Shown: positions 1 to 7,360 of the stretch, one piece after another
Position numbering within the stretch: position 1 is the stretch's first letter
Layout: the number at the start of each line of letters is the position of its first letter
Source: Candidatus Nanopelagicales bacterium
GTDB taxonomy: Bacteria; Actinomycetota; Actinomycetes; S36-B12; GCA-2699445
Length of the DNA stretch: 36,348 bases
Assembly (NCBI GenBank): GCA_030700225.1
Contig: JAUYJT010000045.1
Coordinates: 1-36,348, forward strand
Direction: 5' to 3'
The notes under the pieces: generated by a model
Databases searched by the model: none
Seen by the model: only the letters and a program-made list of their open reading frames with translations
What the model was told of the DNA's origin: nothing
Made by a program: the position numbers and the translations under genes

Positions 1-45
1 GCCCATCCTTCGCTACATCCTCACTATGACGACGCACATGAACAA

Positions 46-279
46 CTACATGACGGGGTCCCATGCGGCCATCGCATCGCTGAAAGACCAGCCCACCGTG
101 ACGGCATCATCCTCAGCCAGCCTGGCGGTCAACACTCGGCCACGAGCAAGCGAGGAGTTGTCCACCCCAAGTTCGGCGGCGACAGCCCGCGTAGACATAC
201 CCCGGGCACGAAGCTCGACCTCACTCGCCAACCGCTCCGAGAAGTGTCCAACTTGGACCCAGTCACACTCAGCGAACCG
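46..279 (-). pseudogene. Helix-turn-helix gene fragment, probably decayed
   Basis: The minus strand encodes about 78 residues ending in a stop at 46. They contain a plausible helix-turn-helix, RARGMSTRAVAAELGVD, starting near position 200 and resembling ParB/KorB- or resolvase-like HTH segments. No ATG, GTG or TTG with a ribosome-binding site begins this stretch. The open frame instead runs back into the tRNA gene at 432-503, so an intact gene is unlikely. I read it as a 3' remnant of a DNA-binding protein. A short real gene with an unusual start cannot be excluded. I recognise nothing in 1-45 or in 280-431. Confidence 0.25.
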
Positions 280-431
280 GCGGTGACGCTGAGAGGGGGA
301 CGTTCGAACGCTACCCCCACGGGGCCGTCCTGGCGCCCCCCGTGAAAACGCAACCCCGGGGGGTAGGCGGGCTGGACACCCGGCCGCTCTGACTAGGGGA
401 TTTACGAGGGAATCAGGAAGGAAACACGAGG

Positions 432-503
432 CGCCCCCGACAGGATTCGAACCTGCGCACATGGCTCCGGAGGCCACTGCTCTATCCCCTGAGCTACGGG
501 GGC
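432..503 (-). tRNA. tRNA-Arg (anticodon CCG)
   Basis: The minus strand folds as a complete cloverleaf. The acceptor stem is GCCCCCG (497-503) with CGGGGGC (433-439), and the D-stem is GCTC/GAGC. The anticodon stem is GTGGC/GCCAT with loop CTCCGGA, giving anticodon CCG, which reads CGG (Arg). The T-arm is GCAGG-TTCGAAT-CCTGT. The variable loop is short and the discriminator base is G. The 3' CCA is not encoded, as is usual in actinobacteria. A single-copy gene not flanked by other tRNAs; no integrase gene lies next to it. Confidence 0.95.
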
Positions 504-579
504 TCGGGAGCCCAATGCTAACAGCGGACCCGCGAATGGCCGCCAGCAAGATTCGGCCAAACGACGGGCCAAGTCGCCC

Positions 580-951
580 TCAGCGCTCACTGCTGTCGGC
601 GAACAACGCGACCCACACCGTGGCCTGAGTCTCATCGGTCCAGCTAACCCGATGACGGCGATGGGCGGGCAGCAGCACAGCATCCCCCGCGCCGAGCTCT
701 AGGTCAACCTGGCCTGCTACCTCTAGCCGAGCGGAGCCTGCCAGGACCGCGACCCATTCATCTTCTTCCTGGTCGTACCACTGCCCCTCGGGCGTGGTTT
801 GACCCCGAGAAATGATCCGCTCCAGACGCCAACCCGTGCCCGCCAGAAGCACTTCGACGTGTTCGCCTTCCTCGCCCAAACTCGCGACATCGGTGAGTCG
901 CTGGACGCGGACCCTCTCCGGCAGTTCCGACTCGCGCTCTGCGCCCGCCAA
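580..951 (-). CDS. Cupin-domain protein
   Basis: Small (about 123 residue) single-domain cupin of unknown substrate. The double-stranded beta-helix pattern is visible: an early metal-site-like segment (EGQWYDQEEDEWVAVLAGSARL) followed by GAGDAVLLPAHRRHRVSW, the usual second cupin motif with its Pro-Ala-His turn. Acidic residues stand where the first His pair of the classical motif would be. I chose the TTG at 951 because GAAGGG lies nine bases upstream and the start then falls six bases after the aldose-epimerase stop. This implies coupling with that gene. An upstream in-frame extension to 1035 would overlap the epimerase. Function beyond a cupin fold cannot be inferred. Confidence 0.75.
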   Translation of the reverse strand: MAGAERESELPERVRVQRLTDVASLGEEGEHVEVLLAGTGWRLERIISRGQTTPEGQWYDQEEDEWVAVLAGSARLEVAGQVDLELGAGDAVLLPAHRRHRVSWTDETQATVWVALFADSSER

Positions 952-956
952 CCGAA

Positions 957-2030
957 TCAGCCCTTCGCCGGTGCTTCTTCGACTCTTAGCTCCACTACCC
1001 CGGTCCAGCTTTCGTCTGGGCCTAGCACCCGCCATCCGACATCTCGGCCGTCATCGACCGTCATGTGGATCGCGTCCGTCGGACACGTATAGGGCTCGAT
1101 CGCGAATGAGGCCCGGTTCGCGGGCGTGAACACGACGATGTCCCGCCAATTCGAGTCGCAACGCATGACCATCGCGAAATCGCCACCAACCAGTCGCGCC
1201 CGATCCATCAGACCGTCGCCGCCTGAGTCGAACCTCGACAGCTCGGTAAGGACGTCATCCAACTGCCGATCCCCGATCTCTGGCGAGCTGCGGAAATCGC
1301 GGAGTTTGTCGACAGGAAGCACTTCTCGGGTCGGAATGCATCCTTCGAGTCGCCAGTAGCCATGGGAGTCGATCCACACGCCGCACTCTTCGATCGACCC
1401 GGCCCCGAGCGGCGAGAAGTACGGATGGAAACCAAGTCCGAACGGGACAGGGTGATCATCCGGGTTGCTCACGGTCGACGTGACCTTCAGAGCTTGGTCG
1501 GTGAGGGCGAACGTGACCGCGAGGACGAGATCGCCGGGCCACTGGCCTAGATGCTCGGGTGCGTCTTCCGAGATCCGGAAGACTCCCATCACGGAAGAAC
1601 CCTCGTCGGCGTCCCCAGGCTGGAATCGTGTCCAAGGCGTATCGCAGGCGAAACCGTGCAGGCAGTGGCGACCGTCAGGGTCATTGGCAGTCAGCTGGTA
1701 GTCCGTTCCATCCCACTCATAGCGTGACTCGGCGATCCGGTTGGGCCACGGGAAGAGAATCGGAATCCCGTTGTGAGTTGGACTGCCACCCGCCAATACA
1801 TCAGGCTCAGAGTGGATGACTGGGACGATCCTCTCGCCGATCCGGAGGCGCAGGTCTATGCAGTTGAAGCCGAGCGCTGGGTAGATCGTGGCGGCCGCGC
1901 CGCCTTCAGTGCTGAGCTGGATGAGTGTTGGATCGCGGTCTGACTGGCCCACGGCGTGCGCCTGATCTGCACGTCCGCCAAGACCTGGCACGGTGATGCG
2001 CCTTCCGCTCGGGTCAACGTAAACGGTCAT
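957..2030 (-). CDS. Aldose 1-epimerase family protein
   Basis: Mutarotase-like protein of 357 residues that would interconvert alpha and beta anomers of a hexose or act on a related sugar phosphate (GalM / YeaD superfamily). Visible family signatures are GIPILFPWPNRI near the N-terminal third, LHGFA with the first catalytic His, GLGFHPYF with the second His, and SFAIEPYTCPTDA with the catalytic Glu. The ATG at 2030 (MTVYVDPSGRR) is preferred over the longer open frame to 2096, which would run into the divergent phosphodiesterase. No strong ribosome-binding site is seen. The cupin gene follows immediately, so the two are probably co-transcribed. The exact sugar substrate is unknown. Confidence 0.88.
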   Translation of the reverse strand: MTVYVDPSGRRITVPGLGGRADQAHAVGQSDRDPTLIQLSTEGGAAATIYPALGFNCIDLRLRIGERIVPVIHSEPDVLAGGSPTHNGIPILFPWPNRIAESRYEWDGTDYQLTANDPDGRHCLHGFACDTPWTRFQPGDADEGSSVMGVFRISEDAPEHLGQWPGDLVLAVTFALTDQALKVTSTVSNPDDHPVPFGLGFHPYFSPLGAGSIEECGVWIDSHGYWRLEGCIPTREVLPVDKLRDFRSSPEIGDRQLDDVLTELSRFDSGGDGLMDRARLVGGDFAMVMRCDSNWRDIVVFTPANRASFAIEPYTCPTDAIHMTVDDGRDVGWRVLGPDESWTGVVELRVEEAPAKG

Positions 2031-2093
2031 AGGCGCATGGTTCCAGAAACTGATGCCCGAGTGGTCCCAAGACTGCCGACGCGATCCCGGTGG

Positions 2094-2099
2094 CATGCT
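2094..2099 (+). promoter_or_regulatory. Possible -10 hexamer CATGCT for a leaderless start at 2106
   Basis: CATGCT keeps the conserved second A and last T of a -10 element. It ends six bases before the GTG at 2106, which has no ribosome-binding site. No convincing -35 is visible. This is inferred from the same arrangement seen at better-supported starts in this window. Confidence 0.3.
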
Positions 2100-2105
2100 G
2101 TTCGC

Positions 2106-2651
2106 GTGGCAGAAACCAGGGCAGCCTCGAGCCTCCGCCGCTTCCTCGCGATCTGGCCAGACGAAGGAGCAGTACTCGATCTGGCCCAGCGCACCGATAG
2201 TTTGCGCGAGACTTCGCCGCGATGGGTGAGATGGCAGTCACCACAACGCTGGCACGTAACCATCATGTTCCTGGGCACCCGTGAGATCAGCCAGCGCCGC
2301 CTAACGAAGGCGGCATCCCGGATCGCGGCCGAGACGACGGCTACCCCCATACGGCTTGAAGGGAGCGGCCGTTTCTGCGACGTTCTCTGGGTCGGAGTCG
2401 AGTCTGGACCTTGGCTCGGATCGCTGGCGCGACTCCTGTCTGAGCGCCTCGCACCAGGAACTCGGCCGGAGACGTTCCGCCCTCACCTGACCGTAGCCCG
2501 TGCGCGGGGCAGGGCGCTGCCATCGGACCAGCAGGCCAAGCTCAGCTCGTACCGGGGACCGACCTGGCAGCCGGCGAGTCTGACTTTGGTCACGTCGACG
2601 CTTGGGCCACGGCCCACCTACCAGATTGTCGAGAGCTACCCATTCGCGTGA
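2106..2651 (+). CDS. thpR: RNA 2',3'-cyclic phosphodiesterase (LigT/ThpR family)
   Basis: A 181-residue 2H phosphoesterase that would open 2',3'-cyclic phosphate RNA ends, and may ligate 2'-5' in vitro. Both HxTx motifs are present: HVTIMFLG near residue 48 and HLTVARAR near residue 125. The family-typical opening RRFLAIWPDE follows closely after the chosen GTG at 2106. That start leaves 75 bases to the divergent aldose epimerase. The longer open frame back to 1956 would overlap it and carries no family sequence. The 3' end overlaps the convergent HD-domain gene by 16 bases. Confidence 0.88.
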   Translation: MAETRAASSLRRFLAIWPDEGAVLDLAQRTDSLRETSPRWVRWQSPQRWHVTIMFLGTREISQRRLTKAASRIAAETTATPIRLEGSGRFCDVLWVGVESGPWLGSLARLLSERLAPGTRPETFRPHLTVARARGRALPSDQQAKLSSYRGPTWQPASLTLVTSTLGPRPTYQIVESYPFA

Positions 2652-3289
2652 TGCGGCCCCCGCAACGCGTCGAGGTGACGACGAAACTCCGCTACGAGGT
2701 TCGTCGATAACGCGGGCTCCAACGCGGCGAACATCGCACCGTAGTACCAGCGCGTGCCTTCCGGTCCTCCGCGGAATCGATCCAGGTAGCCCTCTCCGTC
2801 GCGCGCCACGCCCTCCGCCGTGGCAGACAGGTTGTCCAGCTTGTCGGCGGCGATCACCAGGCAAGCCCCCCTGTCAGGCGCACTTAAGCCGTCAGCGGGC
2901 GATGCGAGCTCACGGACAGAAGCGATGTGCCGCTGTTTGCGTTCCAGCCACGGAGGCTTCGTGGCCGGATTATCGGCGAGGCTGTCTGTGGCAGCGGCCA
3001 CGACTTGGCAAACCCTCGCGCCGAACATCTCCTCGATCTCATTCAGCCGGGCCTGACCCCCAGCGTCCTCGGGAACATCGTGGAGAACCGCGGCGATGAC
3101 CAGTTCCTCCAACTCCCCCGATATGAGCGGGTCTCCAAGGCCGTGTCTCCAAACCAGTGTCCCCACAGCCATCGGATGAGTGATGTAGGGGGTACCCAAG
3201 TCATCCTTGCGACGCTGCCACGCGCACGCGACAGCCGCGTACGCCAGCGCCCCCGGAAGCTTCTCCGAGTACAGCGCGTCAGGGCGCAT
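2636..3289 (-). CDS. HD-domain phosphohydrolase (RelA/SpoT-like HD domain)
   Basis: A 217-residue metal-dependent HD hydrolase resembling the hydrolase half of SpoT/MESH1. It contains the early GTPYITHPMAV segment, the HD pair in AAVLHDVPEDAGG, and a late AADKLDNLSA segment with a further metal-binding Asp. No synthetase or TGS domain is attached, so it could act on (p)ppGpp like small alarmone hydrolases or on another nucleotide. I chose the ATG at 3289 (MRPDALYSEKLPGALAYA). GTG starts at 3301 and 3346 are also open. It lies just downstream of the Ala/Lys-rich gene on the same strand and converges with thpR. Confidence 0.8.
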   Translation of the reverse strand: MRPDALYSEKLPGALAYAAVACAWQRRKDDLGTPYITHPMAVGTLVWRHGLGDPLISGELEELVIAAVLHDVPEDAGGQARLNEIEEMFGARVCQVVAAATDSLADNPATKPPWLERKQRHIASVRELASPADGLSAPDRGACLVIAADKLDNLSATAEGVARDGEGYLDRFRGGPEGTRWYYGAMFAALEPALSTNLVAEFRRHLDALRGPHHANG

Positions 3290-3358
3290 ACCGAACGGCA
3301 CCCGGAAACAGAACTCCCCGACGCGTCCAGCCACCCCAGGACTCACGAAAGTACGGGG

Positions 3359-3820
3359 CTACTTCTGAGGCGGAGCCGTCTTCTTCGCCGCGGCTTTCTT
3401 CGGCGTCGCCTTCTTCGCGCCTGGCTGACTCGCTACCTGCTTCTTGCTAGCGGCCTTCTGCGCCGACTCACGCGCTGCGTTGCCAGCTACGTCGGCCGCC
3501 TCAGCGGCGACACCCGAGGCATTCTTCGCAGCCGCGCCAGCCGCGCCCTCGGTCTTCTCGGCGGCTGCGGCAGCAACCGAGCCGACCGTGGCTGCGGCAT
3601 CCGAAACTCTCTGGGCAGCGCGGTCGGTCGCGACCGCAGCCTCCTTGGCGACTTCGCTGACAGTGCCGGCAGCCTTCTGCGCCGCCTGCCCAACAGCATC
3701 AGCCCAAACGTTCACCCGATCAGAAACCTCGTCCGCGTCGGATGATCCCCGACGCTTCGCCACAGCGAGGCCAGCGATTGCCCCGGCCGCCGCGATCACG
3801 ATCAATAGCGCTTTCTTCAT
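3359..3820 (-). CDS. Ala/Lys-rich membrane-anchored protein, YtxH-like, with histone-H1-like tail
   Basis: A 153-residue low-complexity protein with three parts. Residues 1-21 form a single hydrophobic helix followed by KRR. Residues 25-125 are a long Ala-rich amphipathic stretch likely to be helical or coiled-coil. The last 25 residues are rich in AKK/PKK, like the C-terminal tails of histone H1-like actinobacterial proteins. The ATG at 3820 has a GAGGTGAG ribosome-binding site. Role unknown: the first two parts recall YtxH/general-stress proteins, while the tail would bind nucleic acid or acidic polymer. The composition is strongly biased, so homology calls would be unreliable. Confidence 0.7.
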   Translation of the reverse strand: MKKALLIVIAAAGAIAGLAVAKRRGSSDADEVSDRVNVWADAVGQAAQKAAGTVSEVAKEAAVATDRAAQRVSDAAATVGSVAAAAAEKTEGAAGAAAKNASGVAAEAADVAGNAARESAQKAASKKQVASQPGAKKATPKKAAAKKTAPPQK

Positions 3821-4065
3821 ATGCGCTCACCTCGTCCCATTCCACACGCATGGCGCACCGCCTGCGTCTCTCACAGCCGACGCTAGCAACTACGAGCGTC
3901 GAACATCGAGTCTCTTGAACTCCTGCGGGGTCCTACCCGTGCCCATTCCCCCCAAACTGGGCGCACGCCCGACGGTCGAGTGGCAGATATCACTTGCTGG
4001 CCAACCTTGCGATTTCACCGGAACCATCGGCGGGGTGTCGTTAGGCTGACCCAAGGAGGTGCTAC

Positions 4066-5481
4066 GTGACGCGCAAGGTGGACAGTCGAATGGGCGTTTT
4101 CGACGCTGTCATGTGGGGCGTTGAGGATGATCCTCTGCTGCGTTCAGTGGTCACGCTTGTTGTGATGCTCAACAAGAGACCGAACCGGAAGATCCTGCGC
4201 CAGCGCTTCGAGGAGATGACCGTACGGGTCCCGTCGATGCGCCGCCGCGCTGTTGGAAACCCGATTTCTCTAGTGCCGCCCCGATGGGAGTCAGTCGAAG
4301 ACTTCGACCTCGACTTCCATCTCCGATACCGGAGGGCGTCAGGCAGCCGCGATCAAGCCCACGTGCTGGACATCGCAGAGCACATGGCCGAGATGGACTT
4401 CGACCGCGCCCGACCGCTCTGGGATGCCGTCGTGATCGAAGGCCTCAAGGACGCGAAAGCCGCGATGATCATGAAGATCCACCACGCCATCACAGACGGG
4501 CTCGGCGGCATGGCCATCGCCGCCACAATCTTCGACCTGACCGAAGAGCCTTCCCGCGCGATCGCGGACGAAGATCTGGAAGTCGAGGAGACAGGACACG
4601 AGGACTTCAAAGAGCGAGTCGTGGAGGGGTTGGAGTACCAGGCCAGGACAGCTGTCGACCAGGTCCGGGCAGTAGCGGACAAGGGCAAGAGCATCGTCAC
4701 GGGCGCTGTTACGAACCCCGTCGGCACCGTCAGGAGCGGGGTTGATTTCACGTCGTCAGCGGCCCGGATACTGGCGCCAGCGTCGACGCCAATGAGTCCA
4801 GTCATGCGCGGACGATCCCTCGGTGTGCATTTCGCGGTCCTGGAAGCTCCCCTGGAAGCGCTCAAGCGAGTCAGTCACGGGCAGGGAGCCACGCTCAACG
4901 ACACCTTCATGGCAGTCGTGGCCGGGGGGATCGCTCGCTATCACGCGGCGCATGGCGTGACTCTGGAGGAGGCTCCGGCCGTCCGGGTCAACATGCCGGT
5001 CAACTTGCGCCATCCGGGAGAGGCTCCCACGCAGGGGAACAGATGGGTACCAGCGAGGTTCCCTCTGCCCCTGGGGCCGAAGGATCCCGCCGGTCGAATC
5101 CAGGAACTTCACCCGATCTTGAAGCAGGCTCGCACTGAACCCGCCTTGGAGATAAGTGAACCTGTCTACAGGTTGTTGACGTCACTACCGCGACCAGCGA
5201 CCGCAGCCCTGGCTGCCGGGATGATGAAGGGCACGGACGTGGCGGCGACCAACGTGCCTGGGCCCCCTGTTCCCATCTGCTCGGCCGGCGCCAGAGTCGA
5301 GCAGCTCATCCCGTTCGCCCCCAAAGGCGGGGCCGCCATGAACATAGCGCTGCTCTCTTACGACGGAAGAGCGGAGCTGGGGATCAACATCGACACCGCT
5401 GCGATCTACGACCATGAAGTGATGGTCCGGTGTCTTTCGGAAGCCCTGGACGAAATCCTGGCGCTTAGCGACGCGGACTGA
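4066..5481 (+). CDS. Wax ester synthase / diacylglycerol acyltransferase (WS/DGAT)
   Basis: A 471-residue acyl-CoA-dependent acyltransferase that would make triacylglycerols or wax esters at the membrane or lipid-droplet surface. The catalytic HHxxxDG motif appears as HHAITDG at residues 139-145. The C-terminal DUF1298 region carries NVPGPPVPI and a late GINIDTAAIYDHEVM segment typical of the family. Length fits the usual 450-480 residues. The GTG at 4066 is fixed by a perfect AAGGAGGT eight bases upstream. The 245 bases before it hold no other gene. It converges with the aldehyde dehydrogenase gene, 38 bases apart. Confidence 0.93.
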   Translation: MTRKVDSRMGVFDAVMWGVEDDPLLRSVVTLVVMLNKRPNRKILRQRFEEMTVRVPSMRRRAVGNPISLVPPRWESVEDFDLDFHLRYRRASGSRDQAHVLDIAEHMAEMDFDRARPLWDAVVIEGLKDAKAAMIMKIHHAITDGLGGMAIAATIFDLTEEPSRAIADEDLEVEETGHEDFKERVVEGLEYQARTAVDQVRAVADKGKSIVTGAVTNPVGTVRSGVDFTSSAARILAPASTPMSPVMRGRSLGVHFAVLEAPLEALKRVSHGQGATLNDTFMAVVAGGIARYHAAHGVTLEEAPAVRVNMPVNLRHPGEAPTQGNRWVPARFPLPLGPKDPAGRIQELHPILKQARTEPALEISEPVYRLLTSLPRPATAALAAGMMKGTDVAATNVPGPPVPICSAGARVEQLIPFAPKGGAAMNIALLSYDGRAELGINIDTAAIYDHEVMVRCLSEALDEILALSDAD

Positions 5482-5505
5482 TCGCGGTTCTGAGACCGGC
5501 CGCGA
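5482..5505. terminator. Possible hairpin between convergent genes
   Basis: TCGCGG and CCGCGA form a 6-bp inverted repeat with a 12-base loop in the short gap between two convergent genes. No T-run follows, so it would be an atypical terminator at best. Confidence 0.25.
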
Positions 5506-5519
5506 CCAAGTCGCTGCGT

Positions 5520-6956
5520 TCATGGAAGCCTGAGTACGACGAGCCTCTCCTCAGTCATCTCATGGATCGCCCAAGCCGGTCCTTCTCTTGTGTTGCCGCT
5601 GTCCCGGAGGCCGCCGTAGGGCATCTGGTCCGCGCGCCAGGTGGGAACTTCGTTAACTAGCACGCCGCCGAAGTCAAGCTCTTGGACCGCCATCATGGCG
5701 ACATCGAACTTGTCCGTGAAGATTGCCGCTTGGAGCCCGTACTTGGTGTCGTTCGCCTCCGCGACTGCCTCCGCCAACTGCGAGTAGCCGCGCACGACAA
5801 CGACCGGGCCGAATATCTCATTGGCACACACGTCGTCGTCGGCGCGAGCGTCGATCAGGACCGTTGGCCTCAAGACGCCCTCAGGGGTCATGGTCCCGCC
5901 GGTCGCCACGCTGGCTCCGTTTTCGACAGCGGCCTGTATCCAACCGGCCACGCGATCCCGCTCCGCGGTTGAGATCATCGCCGAGACCTCAGTCTCCTCG
6001 CTCAGTGGATCCCCCACGACCAGCGACTCGACTTGATTGACCAGCGCCTCAATGAAGCGGAGCTTCACGGACTCCTCCACAAGGATCCGCTGCGTGGAGA
6101 TGCACGACTGCCCAGCGTGGCCGAAACCCGCCAGCCGCACCCCCGCAGCAGCGCGCTCCACGTCAGCGTCTTCGCAAATGATCAGCGGCGAGTTGTTGCC
6201 GAGCTCCAGACCGACTCGCTTGCGGGGAGCCTGCTGGCGGATAGCCCACCCAACCGGCGGCGAACCAGTGAACGAGATCAGTGCCACGTCGGGGTGATCG
6301 ACCAAGGCACTGCCAACCTCACTCCCAGGCCCAGGGACAACGCTCAAGTACTCCAGCGGAAGGCCAGCGTCGAACAGTGAGCTCGCCAGCGCCAGAGCCG
6401 ACAACGGCGTCTGCCCAGCGGGCTTGACCACGACCGGGCACCCAGCGGCGATGGCGGGGCCCACCTTGTGCGCGACAAGATTCAAGGGGAAGTTGAACGG
6501 ACAGATGGCCCCGACAACCCCAATCGGCCGCCGCATGACGAAGCCGATATGGCCCTCCCCCGCCGCGGACGCGTCCAGGGGCACGTACTCTCCGCCAATC
6601 GTGCGGGCCCCGGCCGCACTGAAACGCAACGTTGAGGCAGCGCGGTCCACTTCTCCTCGCGCCTGGGTGATTGGCTTGGCGGCTTCCAGCGCGAGCGTGC
6701 GGGCAATTGACTCCTTGCGCTGCTCCAGGTTCTGTGCGGCGAGGTCCAGGATCGCCGCACGTCTGTGCCTGGGAAGTGGGTTGGTTCGCAACGCAGCGCG
6801 CCCTGCTTCGACTGCCCTGTCGATGTCCGCAGCTCCGAATTGAGGCACGGTGGCGATGATGGACCCATCGAACGGGGCGCGCACTTGCGCGCTGTGCCCT
6901 CCGGATCCCCAATCCCCAGCTACCGGGAACTCCCGGGTCGACTCCGATACGTCCAT
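5520..6956 (-). CDS. NAD(P)-dependent aldehyde dehydrogenase
   Basis: A 478-residue ALDH-superfamily enzyme that would oxidise an aldehyde to its acid. Key residues are all visible: Asn155 in CPFNFPLN, Lys178 in VVKPAGQTP, Glu251 in GLELGNNSP and the nucleophile Cys285 in GHAGQSCIST. The sequence resembles the lactaldehyde / succinate-semialdehyde / non-phosphorylating GAPDH branch. The unusual ELGNN (normally ELGGN) next to the general base is worth noting. The ATG at 6956 is preferred over the open frame to 7046 because a TAGGAT -10 hexamer sits seven bases before it, making the mRNA leaderless. Substrate not determinable. Confidence 0.92.
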   Translation of the reverse strand: MDVSESTREFPVAGDWGSGGHSAQVRAPFDGSIIATVPQFGAADIDRAVEAGRAALRTNPLPRHRRAAILDLAAQNLEQRKESIARTLALEAAKPITQARGEVDRAASTLRFSAAGARTIGGEYVPLDASAAGEGHIGFVMRRPIGVVGAICPFNFPLNLVAHKVGPAIAAGCPVVVKPAGQTPLSALALASSLFDAGLPLEYLSVVPGPGSEVGSALVDHPDVALISFTGSPPVGWAIRQQAPRKRVGLELGNNSPLIICEDADVERAAAGVRLAGFGHAGQSCISTQRILVEESVKLRFIEALVNQVESLVVGDPLSEETEVSAMISTAERDRVAGWIQAAVENGASVATGGTMTPEGVLRPTVLIDARADDDVCANEIFGPVVVVRGYSQLAEAVAEANDTKYGLQAAIFTDKFDVAMMAVQELDFGGVLVNEVPTWRADQMPYGGLRDSGNTREGPAWAIHEMTEERLVVLRLP

Positions 6957-6963
6957 GCCCGAG

Positions 6964-6969
6964 ATCCTA
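6964..6969 (-). promoter_or_regulatory. -10 hexamer TAGGAT, leaderless aldehyde dehydrogenase promoter
   Basis: TAGGAT on the minus strand matches TANNNT perfectly. It is followed by seven bases and then the ATG at 6956, so transcription would begin at the start codon. No -35 match is evident. Confidence 0.5.
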
Positions 6970-7030
6970 TTGGCCCCCGTCCGACTGATGCCGGTCGGTG
7001 CCTGTCGATGCCGACCCCGCCTGCACTTAG

Positions 7031-7125
7031 CGGCCGTTCCCAACAAACGCGACCGTTAGGGTACAGACGCGACCGTTGCAACGCCCGTTTCTTGGCGTAA
7101 CCGTCGCGTCTGTCGGGAACGGCCG
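7031..7125. repeat. 28-bp imperfect inverted repeat with three copies of an 11-bp motif
   Basis: Arms 7031-7058 and 7098-7125 are complementary at 25 of 28 positions, separated by 39 bases. Inside and across the arms an 11-bp motif ACGCGACSGTT occurs three times: direct at 7047-7057 and 7067-7077 (20 bases apart, about two helical turns) and inverted at 7099-7109. A perfect palindrome CGTTGCAACG lies at 7074-7083. The element sits between the divergent aldehyde dehydrogenase and sulfite-reductase promoters. It could be an operator for a dimeric regulator or a small palindromic mobile repeat. There is no target duplication that I can see. Confidence 0.7.
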
Positions 7126-7173
7126 TTTCCGCGGTGGAGAGGGGTGCGGCGAGGGAGCAATCGCCCGGCCGCG

Positions 7174-7203
7174 TTGACGAAGCCGGACCTCGTAGGGCAT
7201 CCT
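7174..7203 (+). promoter_or_regulatory. Promoter of the leaderless cysteine leader peptide
   Basis: TTGACG (7174-7179) and CATCCT (7198-7203) are spaced by 18 bases. The -10 ends seven bases before the ATG at 7211, so the transcript should start at the A of the leader-peptide ATG. This is one of the few promoters in the window with a clear -35. Confidence 0.55.
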
Positions 7204-7210
7204 GTTTGTC

Positions 7211-7282
7211 ATGCGCGTGATGAGCACCGGAGTCGCCCCTGCGGCGGCACCGATGTGCTGCGTCATGTGTTGTCCTGCCTGA
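7211..7282 (+). CDS. Poly-cysteine leader peptide (attenuator uORF)
   Basis: A 23-codon open frame starting at ATG 7211 and ending TGA 7280-7282. Its last ten residues read PMCCVMCCPA, with four cysteines in six codons (7256-7273). It has no ribosome-binding site but a promoter placed for leaderless initiation. Leaderless poly-cysteine short ORFs are established in mycobacteria as cysteine-responsive attenuators in front of sulfite-assimilation operons. The gene here precedes the same kind of operon (nirA-like, cysH, che1) by 102 bases. Inference: when Cys-tRNA is scarce the ribosome stalls on the Cys codons and frees the downstream operon. Too short for ordinary gene calling. Confidence 0.8.
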   Translation: MRVMSTGVAPAAAPMCCVMCCPA

Positions 7283-7344
7283 AGCCCGCCCACTTGGACG
7301 TGCGGCGCTCGGGCAGGGACCTGAACCCGTTGCGCGGGGCAGGA
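7272..7344 (+). promoter_or_regulatory. Alternative RNA hairpins after the leader peptide (attenuator)
   Basis: The end of the leader ORF (GTCCTGCC, 7272-7279) can pair with GGCAGGGAC (7312-7320, one bulge) or with GGCAGGA (7338-7344, perfect 7 bp). CGGGC (7310-7314) can instead pair with GCCCG just after the leader stop (7284-7288). CCCG/CGGG at 7326-7329 and 7335-7338 makes a further small hairpin. These pairings exclude one another, as expected for translation-coupled attenuation. Folding was done by eye only. Confidence 0.5.
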
Positions 7345-7360
7345 TCTCACCCGATCACCA

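Noticed and set aside
2301-2864. A 187-residue minus-strand frame opposite the phosphodiesterase gene
   Set aside because: Arg/Pro-rich product without motif. The plus strand has both HxTx motifs and the adjacent HD gene covers the rest.
3444-4049. A 201-residue Ala-rich plus-strand frame
   Set aside because: It mirrors the Ala/Lys-rich gene on the other strand, whose start has a good ribosome-binding site and membrane helix. The mirror has no start signal of its own.
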